Below the pieces are notes generated by a model that saw only the letters and a program-made list of their open reading frames with translations, did not search any database and had not been told where the DNA came from. 64,000 bases of DNA from Calendula officinalis (taxonomy: Eukaryota; Streptophyta; Magnoliopsida; Asterales; Asteraceae): the NCBI GenBank assembly GCA_963853835.1, contig OY970820.1, positions 71,420,909 through 71,484,908 of the forward strand, written 5' to 3'. The translations under genes and the position numbers were made by a program. How positions within the stretch are numbered: position 1 is the first letter of the stretch; every line of letters begins with the position of its first letter. This document shows, piece by piece, positions 45,184-55,400 of this stretch.

Positions 45184-46289
45184 TTACGACTTAAAATTTT
45201 GGATGATGGACTGAAAAAGAAGTGTTATTAAGCTTTTAATTCAGTTTGAACTTTCAAATTCTTCTGAATTGCAATGTCTCGATATTAATCCAAAACAAAT
45301 GTTCCAACGATTAAACAGTTTTAAGCTTTGAAATCAAAACAATATTTCAAAACAAACAATTTAAGGATTAAAAAAAATAAAAAAAAATTAAAACTTTGAA
45401 AACAAATGATAGATAGTTACAAAACTGCTTTAGAAAAGTGGGCCCTCCCATATGCTCAATGCCACATTCATAACATCCATTCAAAAGAGTATTCTGAATT
45501 CAAACTATCTGGATTAAAAGAGCCTAAATTGCCTGAAAATTGTTGTGGTGAAGGAACTGTTTTATAAAAATGTGATAAAGAGATCTTGGTATTGCTACGG
45601 TGGAGATAGTTGGCAGCGGTTGCTTGGGATGGTGGTACGGTGGTTGTGGTTCGCCGGAAAAGATGAGTGATATTAACTTGAACTCGCCGGAGAATAATGA
45701 TCAGCGGTGGAGATCGGCGATGGCTTCGGTGATCAGAAAGAATGCAGAATTGGGAGTTGCCGGAAAAGCAATAAACCGCCGGAGAAGATGGTTGATGGCG
45801 GAGGTCGGTGACGGCTATGGTGGTTGTCACGAAGTAGATTTTGGCGGTGTTGGAGCAGCGACGTAGGTGGATTCTGGTTGGTGGTTGCCGGAGATGGTGA
45901 TGGCAATGGTTACCGACTTACCGGAGGTGGAAGTGGTGGTGTGATTCGAAGTTCTTGCTACCGGAAAAACGGGATGTCACCGGAAAAACCGGAGAAAAAG
46001 ACAAACTCGCCGGAGAAGACGAATGTTGACGGTCAAGGTGGTGGTTGATATGCTGGATAATGAAGAACGATGGTGAAGCCGAAGTTATAATTTCTGATTG
46101 TGACGGAGGAGGTTATTATGAATTTAAAATGTTAATGGGTGTTTCAATCTTTTGTGTGTAATGTATAGAGGAGAGAGAGTCAAGATGAGAAGTGTATGGA
46201 TCACGTGTGTTGTACAGCTTTTTATTTTTTTTTCAACTTTCAAAATGTGACAAAACGACGCCGTTCGGAATCTTTGAATAGTAACTCTT

Positions 46290-46400
46290 CGGCCGAACTG
46301 TGGAGTTCTCGGGCCGAACTTATTAAGAAGTTCGGGCCGAACTTATTAAGAAGTTCGGGCCGAGATTGGAGATAGTCTTCGGGCCGAACATTTGAATCAG
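46290..46400. repeat. palindromic TTCGGGCCGAAC repeats in the leader of D
   Basis: Five TTCGGGCCGAA-like words occur, two within identical 23-bp units containing CCGAACTTATTAAGAAG. Each word is nearly self-complementary. CpG-rich, in an AT-rich element. Confidence 0.75.
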
Positions 46401-49049
46401 ATCTCGATTTTTCAAAAATTCACAAAAACCATCATAACTTGCTCATTTCTTAACCAAATTGAGTGATTCTTTTTGCAAAACGTTCGATTTTCAATTACCT
46501 ACAATCCTATTCAAACACTTTTTCAAAAACAAGTTCTGATTTTCTCGATTTTAGCTTTAAATCTCCGAAAATATGATATTCTTCATGTGTTCTTCATTTT
46601 TTTTCTTTAAAAATCAAATTAAACTTTGTTTTTGATGATTTTAATATGAAATTTGCTACTGATTTGCTCGAAATCAGTGATAGAACAATGTTATATTATC
46701 AAAAACTTGAATCATACCTTCGATTTTGAATTAGAATTGATTTTCTTCAACTTTTTCTTCAAAAACTCTTCAAAAACCCATCAAAATCTTCAAAAATATG
46801 CTTAATCACAGCTGATTTGGATCGAATCTAATGAGAATTTTGCTCTGATACCAATTGTAAATCCGTTTTCAATGATTAAACTATGGATTAAGCAATATGA
46901 ATTAAGAAAATGGAAGATTTAGATGGATAGAAACTTAAGAACTCTTTGCATTTGATAAGAACATTACAAATTAGGGCAAAGGTTAGAGAAATTAGGTTAC
47001 AACTATCTATTTATACCTAGCCTAAGTTTAGACTAAATACACAAATGGTCCCTAGACTATTGGTTACAACATATGAGACCCAACAGTTGGAAAGATGACT
47101 CAGAAAACTAGAGACCACCAGGGGCCAAACATCCAATAACATATCTTAAGTGTGGTAAAAACAGACTCTAATAACGTGAACAGATTCTGCCAGGAATTCG
47201 ATTTGCTTTTTAAAACCCGATTTTAAATTCTCGACATTAACCCGTCTATTCCCGAGACACCCGTCGACAGCCCCGAAACCCATTCTACATCAGAAACTTT
47301 ATTTTCAAAATATTCTAGTTAATTCTTTTATTAGAAACTTCCCGGTTTAGGAAACCAAGAACCCTAAGGTTCGGTTTCCGGGTTTTTCGATCAATAAAAC
47401 GATTAATCATCAACAACGGTTTTTACCCAAACCAAAATCGACACCCTCAAAACTCAGTCAACCCCAGACCCGTACTACCACTCACGATCAGATTAGACAA
47501 ATGGTTTAAATAAAACAAATGGTTTCTAATTCAATGTAGTAATCGGTTCCCAACCCTAACATCACCACCGAAACCAATCAAACTAAGACCACCAAAAACC
47601 CGAACCCTTTCATGACTCAATCCAGCCCCGACATCATCAATCAACAGCAAAATCAGAGATTAAACGAATGGACAAATAAAAAGGAAGATAGAAGGAATAA
47701 ACTACCGAAGCAAAATATGGGATAGAGACCAAGGAATCTGCTCGGAATCTTGCTCGATCTCGCATAAACTGAACAAGAACTATACCCGCCGTTAAACTCG
47801 ATTAAAAGATTTTACAACAGTCATGAACAACCAGAAAAGGGGACTACCGTAAATCACCAATCCATGTGACCCCACCAAAATGCGTTCACCTCTTGGCTGA
47901 AATCGTTAATTGCCAATAAAAAGAATTGTCGTGATTTGACCACCACTGCCTCGACTTAACTCTTTCAATTTCCAAATAAGAATTTCAATCACCACCACCG
48001 TCCCCCTACACTTGACCAATGAGTCAATCGAAGCAGCTCTCTCCATCTCTGCTTGCTCGAAGAAATCACATAAGAAAAGGAAAATGAGGATTGAATAAAT
48101 CACAACGAGAAGGAATTATTCAGGAATCAAAATATGAAGATCACTACCTCATGATTACTATCTTTGTCTCTTTGTTTCTGCTCGATCAAGAAGACCGGCA
48201 AGAAAACGGATGGAGGTTGGGAGCTGCTGGATTACGACGACAATTATGGTACAACACCAGCCAATTTCCTCCGATGAAAACTTATAACGTGATTAAATCT
48301 TTGGGGCTTAAGTCCGATTTCTCCATTCACTCGGCCCAACACAAGCATTAAGAATATAATGGAAGCAAGCAGCCATACATGATAATTACATTGGGTCGTG
48401 ATGTATAAACATACACATACATATTTAAATATATGGATTTAATTGGGCCGCAAATATTAGTCGAGAATTAGCTTGAAGGTGGGGTAGAACATGCAATTAA
48501 AGAAGTCCACATGTTACTTTGGATGTTGGACAACCGAAATAAACCAAAAATGCGCCAGCTTCACTTACAAATTCGGGCTTGCAAAAAGGACCCACTCGAG
48601 CTCAATTAACCGAGCTAGGAAAAGAAGTAAAAGAATTCAGCTCGAGGAAGAGAAAAAGATTAATATAGAATAGGCCTTGGCCTATCGGCCGGCCTCGAGA
48701 ATGAATAAACGTCTAAGTTAATATGATCTCGTAGTTAATTCATGACAATTAAACAACACTCAAATGCTCGGAATTAGTCGTCACGATAGCATTAATTATT
48801 CTCAAAATTAGTTACACACAATTTAAACAACCCTCCGGTCATTTTTAATTAATCCCCATGATTAATTAACGCATATTAAATGACACTCTTGTCATTTAAA
48901 ATAAGCACTACGTATTTAAGTCACTCGAACTAAATACACGTAAAGGCACATAACTCATATAAATCTTCTCAAATAAATAAGTAACACATAACTGATTTAA
49001 TAAAACGTCGATTATATAATTACAATAATTTTTAGGGCGTTACAAAAAG

Positions 49050-51030
49050 GACATAGAAAAAGTGTGATAACTTATGTTTGGATCATGGATCGGAGTCAAT
49101 TGGTTGACTCGAGTTGACCGGGTGATTCGGTAAAAATGTGGATGATGGAATGAAATGGTGGTTACCTAGGTGGTGAAAAAAAGATTGGAAATTTTAATAA
49201 TGAGAAAATGAATCGACTAAAGACGATTGGTAAATGAGTAGATTGGTGGAAAGCATTAGAAATGATTATGTGTATACCGGGTGGTATAAAGGGATAAGTG
49301 GGAGTAATGGTCTATGAAAAGAATATGATTTTGGAAGGTAATAGTATGTGAAATGTGGGGAAATGTAAAATTGAATAGAGAATGTGATTAGTTATGAAAG
49401 AAATGATAGCATGATGCTAAGTGAATGATGCATGCGTGAATGGTATGCAAGATAGAATGGTATTGTACGGATCTTGTTAGATCGGAGGCTTTCCGATTAA
49501 CGAGATTTGTTGAGTCACTATGGATTGGAGGCTTTCCAATCATGGTGACAGTTCGGAATCGTGATGGATTGGAGGCTTTCCGATCATCTCGATAAGATAG
49601 TTAAAGTATGATTTGTTGTATCAGGGATATGATGCTTGTAGCTGACGTATGTAGAACCGTATGGTTAATTGTTGATATGATTTTATGGTAGATGAGAACT
49701 TGGGTTGAAAAAACGGTTTGTGTTTAAGTGTAAGTATGTGTAGGAGATGCCTACATGTTTATAAATTATGAAAATGGGTTCTTATAGGAAGCAACTTTTA
49801 TTAGTAGCCGATGAGTGGTGAAAGTTGTATGATGAGTGGTTAGACCACAATTGGATGTGATAAAGGCTCTAAAGCCGGTAATCGAGAATTGCAAGTATGG
49901 CATGCGGACGTTAGAAGAGATTTTAAATGGTGTAAGTACTTGAATGAAAGTTTAAAGGAGTAATAGAGATTTGTATTGCTTTAAATGGAAATCGTTACTC
50001 GCTTGTGGAAATTGAAATCGAGGAAAAGAGGAAACAATTGAGACATGAAGTGTAGATATTGGAATCAGGAACGAAAAGCTTGAGAAGTGATGTCTCACTG
50101 GTAAAGAGTATGTGAATTTTACAAAGTAAGTTTGACTTTATCCATAAGTCAAGGTTGGTCAACTAGTAGATTGTTGACTTGAGTCAAAAACTAGGTTTTG
50201 ATTTTCGCTTAGAATGATTAGACGAGAATAAGATCATAAGGTATCGTCTACATGTATATGATATGGATAATTGATTAATGGAACCTTTAGTGAGTGATGA
50301 AGTTGTCAAGGTAGGATTGACTATATGCATAAGTCAAGGTTAGTCAAAATTGTAATTCGGTTGACTTTTGGTAAAAAATGAACTTCGACCCTCGTTAATA
50401 AATGACCGGTGAATGATGAGGGCATAATGTATCGATTACATGTATGTGAGGAGGTTAATGGAATAGTTGGAAGAGTCATAGTTGGAAGAGTCATAGTCGG
50501 ATTATACGACCTTGACCCATTTGGGTGTTCCGAGAAGAATTTGAGAATCAAGCATATAATTGTTGATGAGTCATTAGTCGAAGGTCAATTATGAAGGAAA
50601 TAACGTTGAATGGAACTTTTAGATAAAAAGGAAATTGTTAAGTGTGGTTGATTTTGGTGTTAAGAAAAAAAATAGACATAATATGTTGACTTGGTCAAAG
50701 CTAGACATTGACTTTCGTTTTGATTGATTTAATAATAGTAATGATTAGGTCATATCGTTCTTATGTGGATAAAAAGGAATTAGTTAAATGATTGAAAGTG
50801 TTATAGTCGAGTTATGGAATTTTGACCAGTTTGGGGTATTAAGGGCTTAAGATGGATTTTTGACCCGTTTGGGCATAACGGTGTTAAGTGACTTTAAATG
50901 TATAACTGTTATTTGACCATAATTGGAAAAGTTCGGATGCAATAAACACGAGAAAATGGAAGTGGAATGCCCGGGGTGGAAATCTTTGAGTTGATTCCGA
51001 GGACGGAATCCTTTTTAAGGGGAAGATAGT
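49050..51030 (+). other. non-coding internal region of element A, right part
   Basis: Continues the match to C1 (GATCGGAGTCAATTGGTTGA, TTGACTCGAGTTGACC), including three GATTGGAGGCTTTCCGATC-type words (49480-49584). It ends in a polypurine tract (TTTTTAAGGGGAAGATAG) right before the 3' LTR. No ORF with recognisable product. Confidence 0.8.
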
Positions 51031-51849
51031 TGTAACGACCCGAAATTTGTAAATAAATAAATTATATAAAAATATGATAATTTAGGATAAATCATTTAAA
51101 GAACGTAGGAATTGGTTTCGTGTCATTTGGACATCGTACGAGAAAGTTATGGACGAAACCGTGTCGAAGGAAACTACAAAAGTGTAGCCTGGTTTAGCGA
51201 CACCAAAATAGCGTCGCGATTGGGGGTTAGTGATGCGATTTTTCGTACTGATAAAGAAATCCGAATTCGTGTTTGGGGGTTTGATCGCGACTTAAAGATA
51301 TTGACGTAAATAGCGACGCTATTGGGTAGTAACGACGCGATTTTGGTCGCTGGCAGCATTTAAATCGGGTTTCTTGTCATTTAATGCCAAAACAAACCCT
51401 AGCTTCTCTCCTATCAAGTGAGTATACGTTTTTGAGTGGAAAGGGCCGTTTGGAACTGATTTCTTCATCAAATCTTGTGAATTTTTACTCCTACTTGAAG
51501 ATCAAAGGTAAATCTTTACTTCTCTTGAGTTTTAACCCTTAGATTCAAGTAGGGAAAGCTTGAATCTCAAACCCTAGTTTTGGGTTTGTGCTTTAATGGT
51601 TGAATAGAAATTGTATAACTTAGATCTATGATATTTTAACAAGGATAATGTGTTTATGATATGGATCTATGAAAAATATGGTGATTTATGGAATTAGGGT
51701 TTAGTAACTTGGGGGAAAATGGTGCTAGTAGTTAACTAGCCATGGAATATATGATTAGTATTGATGTTTGATGTAAACCATTGTATTGGTTTTGATATTA
51801 GGTCATTGGTGGAAGAACTTGAGGTATTCAAGTCTTGAGAAGTGATAAT
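51031..51849 (+). repeat. 3' LTR of element A, left 0.8 kb
   Basis: Begins TGTAACGACCCGAAATTTG and matches 21584-22403 of the 5' LTR, then is cut at 51849 by element F. The TAGCGACG block is present but has lost some words by point changes. The rest of the LTR should lie beyond the window, after element F. Confidence 0.9.
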
Positions 51850-52349
51850 TGTTAAGGCAAAAAGCCTTACCCTTAGGATCTTAAGATAACAAGACAACCT
51901 AGACTAGCATAGATTAGTTTGTAGAATATTTAAGCTAAGTCTTGGTGTGATACTGAGTGGGCAGTATTGGCCACTCAGTATCAGTACTCATTATTGGAAA
52001 TCCAATACTGAGTAGAAGGACTGAGTTACATTTTCACATGTAACTGACTAAGATCAAATCCCTTGATCTTAGTCATTTTCCTTGTCCAGTCCTTCTGTTA
52101 CTCTTTGCTCATTATGTAAGATCTCTATATCAATATAAATAGAGATCACTTGGCAAAAGAGTACTTACCAATTTACACGTTCATTCCTACATCTTTGTAA
52201 TTGTTCAAGTGGTCTTGTATTTCCGCTACAAGCCACACTTTGTGGAATAATATACGTTTGACTAAATTACTGTGTTTTACACCTTAATTGTCTTAAGTAA
52301 ATTATAAGTTAACAATTAACAAGAAATCCAGGGTTGTTGTGTCCTAACA
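51850..52349 (+). repeat. 5' LTR of element F
   Basis: 500 bp. A TATA box lies in CAATATAAATAG (52134-52140). A perfect inverted repeat TACTGAGTGG (51951-51960)/CCACTCAGTA (51971-51980) lies upstream, and ACTCAGTA or ACTGAGTA words recur through the LTR and in the DNA after pol (about 61375-61430). Confidence 0.9.
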
Positions 52350-52447
52350 ACTGGTATCAGAGCAGGCTAAATATACTCTTATTTAGTCGATCTATTACCC
52401 TGGCAGCCATTCCTTATACTTACCCTTCCCAACTTACAAAATCAAAA

Positions 52448-55400
52448 ATGTCTTCTATTGTTGCACCAGTTATGTCTTGAAAGGGAGTGCCAATCTTTGA
52501 TGGCAAAGACTTCCATCAGTGGAAGTTGAAGGCTCAATGGTATCTTGAGTCCATACACCATGAAATGTTCACACTACTGTCTGATGGTCCCATCATTCCA
52601 CAAACTGTGGAACCCGTTGCAGCTACTGATGATGCTCCTGAGAGCACAAGAACAGTTCCTAAATTGAAGCATACTATAACAACCCAAAAATCAGGAGAAA
52701 TTTAAAAGTTTTTAAAACATTTAATTAATAAACTTTCCCCAAGTACAAGTAATGAAAAGGTCCCAACTCAGATAAAAATATAAACCGTCTCATGGTCTTT
52801 AATGCGGAAATAAATAAAAATGTTAAAAATTATGTTTGACTCAAAACAAACTTTTAAAAACTCCAAATCCAATAAATAAAGATGCAGCCCATCAACCGTT
52901 GACCTTCTCTTTGCCCTTACTAGTACCTGAAAAATGGGGGAGTGATTGGGGTCAGCCACCGCTGAGTGAATAATATCAAAATAAACAAATAAATACAAAC
53001 AACTCAAGCCACATAAGTGATCCCTAGAGACTCTACTCAATTCTCAATTACTCAAGTTTATTTTCTCAGATTTTAAATTTATATAGCGCGCTTGTGTGAC
53101 TTGGGACGAGAGATCAACCTCGACCCGCCTCACACAACTCAAGGCTCAACACCTGTACTCTTCGGTGTTGAGTCAAAACGTCTGGCACCAGTACTCTTCG
53201 GTGCCAAGACAACTCAAGTATATTATGTTTAATGTTTTAACTCAAGAACTCAAAACTCAGATAACTCAGGCTCCAGATAACTCAAATCACAGATAACTCA
53301 AATCATAGATAACTCAAATAAATCACCCAATCAATACTCAAGCTCAATCAACAAGACAATTCACAACACATAGCACAAAATCATGAATCGAAAGTAAGTA
53401 CAAGTTTATAGTGAGATTACCCACCTCGATAAACGTAAGCTCCTAAGGAATCCTCGGCACGCACAAGAGTCACAACTCAGCTCCTAAAGGATCCTACAAT
53501 GCATCACAAGACTAGGATTAAAACTCGGCTCAAAATTATTTCCAACAGAATTTGACAGCACGCAGCACTCTTACGGAAACAATCGTATCTCTCAAACGGT
53601 CCACTAGATTTTATTCAAATTTTTACAGTAGCTAAATAATTCAGAGGACTACAATTTGTCAGAAGACTTCGGGACTTGAATCCAAACAGAAGTGGCTCAA
53701 AACAGACCCACAAGACAGATTAGCTGAACCGAAACTATTCTGCGATGGTTTCCAAAAATAGCAATAACTTTTAGATGACAAATCAGATGGACGAGCCATC
53801 AGCGGCAACGGAAAGAGGACTCGGAAAACTAGAGACCAACATGAGCCAAAAATCTAAAAACGTATTTGAAGTGTGGTAAAAACGGGCTCAAACTCAGACT
53901 ATACATTCTGCCCAATTTCAGCATTACGTTTAAAACTTGTTTTGAATCCGGACATCAACCCACTTACTCCCGAGATACCCGACAGCCCCAAAATAACTTT
54001 TTATCACAGAAGTTCATATTCACAAAACCTCATTAGTTTATTTAAGAAAGTTATTCGGTTTAGGAAATCAAGAAGCCTAAGGTTCGGTTTCCGTTTCTCG
54101 GTTAAACAAAAGGTTTAGCTATAATCAAGATGGTTTTTACCCAACCCGACACTAATATATGCAGCCTTTAAACCTGAAACACAGTTCTATAAACCCACAA
54201 AAATAAAGACTCATAATTTCGCAAAACTAGAATTTCAAAAACCCGAATTTCAACATAAACCCAAAACACAATATGAAGCAAAATCGGACGACCGTAACTT
54301 TCCATTCGGTACACCGAATGACACCAAATTTTTACAGAATATAGTATTCATATGACACTACAAACCGTCTATATAAAGTTCGGCCCGGTTCTTCCCCGAA
54401 GGGTCCCGAAACAGGCCCGCAACAGGCAAATTCGTGCAGTATTTCGGCACTGCAGTCAGTTACAAAACGGGTGGTATCTCACAAACCGCTGACTTAATTA
54501 ACGAGCGGTCGACCGCCACGGAAAGGTAAAACAGCGATCTCCAAAAGTCTAGAAGACCAGGGGTCCAGAATCTGACACGAAACGGGGCAAAACTCGACCT
54601 GAATAAACGTGACAGGATCTGTCAAAACTCAGAATGTGCATAACTCAACAATATCGATAAAAAAAAATCACCGTGAGTGAACAACCCGAGACACCGAAAA
54701 CTATAATCAAAACAGGAGGAAACGATTCTCAACTAAAATAAAACGACATCAAGCACAACACCTACACCAAACTCGAGTTAAATATGACATACAAAGATCG
54801 AATGAAAGGGATAGGGTTATACCGAATTACTCAAGGCTCGGACATGCTTCTTATTTATTCCACTCGGTGAAGGCTGCTACGGTTTGCTCGGTCTCCACAG
54901 ATTAATCACAACCACAGACAAAACGTTTAATCACTAGAAAGAACTACCAAAACAACCCAAACTTTTGCTCGATCAAGGAAGGAACCGGACTCGCAACACC
55001 GGTACTCGATTTGATGATTCAGTCCCAAAGAAAAACTTGCTGCTCGACATCCTCGCTAGGTCAATTGCTCGATGCCCAGAATTGGTGGTGTTCTTCACGT
55101 GGCTGAGGAGAAAACGTGAGAAGGTGCTGTTTTGTGTGGCTCACGATCAACAAAGATGGAGTGTATGGTTGTTGCGGCTGTGTGACAAAGAAGAAACAGG
55201 AAGGTATGGTTGTCGGTGTCTAGGGATTAGGGAAGGAGGTTTAATTTAAACATCCCACTCACAGGCTTTGGACCCACTTGTAACTCAAATCTTTTAATTT
55301 AATCGCATGTGGGCTCGAGGGAATGCAATGCAGTTCGGGCTTCCATTTGGCCGAATAAAACTATGGCAGGCTCGATCAAAAAGGTCACGCACGGATGGAA

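Larger units (their letters stand above)
40688..47085 (-). mobile_element. young non-autonomous Copia-like element D
   Basis: LTRs 40688-40917 and 46856-47085 are both 230 bp and differ at one base by eye. The duplication GTTGG lies at 40683-40687 and 47086-47090. The primer-site complement GCTCTGATACCA (46842-46853) and polypurine tract (AAAGGGGGAGAT on the minus strand beside 40918) fix the minus orientation. In transcript order it has a leader with repeated TTCGGGCCGAAC words (46290-46400), a gag-like coiled-coil frame, a GPKQKWVPK peptide typical of the end of Copia gag, and a long non-coding tail with a tandem duplication. No pol. Near-identical LTRs imply a recent insertion. Confidence 0.88.
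39542..49044 (+). mobile_element. solo LTR B1 (Gypsy type, about 3.1 kb) holding element D
   Basis: Ends TGTAACGTCCC and GGGCGTTACA are inverted; the duplication AAAAG lies at 39537-39541 and 49045-49049. Without D and its duplication the unit is about 3.1 kb. It lacks a primer site, internal region or coding sequence, and its left third is nearly identical to B2 (52675-53400). Long LTRs with TGTAAC/GTTACA ends are typical of Tekay/Del-like Gypsy elements, so a solo LTR is the best reading. It lies in the internal region of element A. Confidence 0.82.

Noticed and set aside
45600..46048. Gly-rich open frames in the leader of D
   Set aside because: Dominated by CCGG/GGTGGT repeats with frames open on both strands. 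No domain seen.
54965..55249. 94-codon frame in B2
   Set aside because: Lies in a solo LTR next to decayed sequence and matches nothing known; B1 has no equivalent frame.
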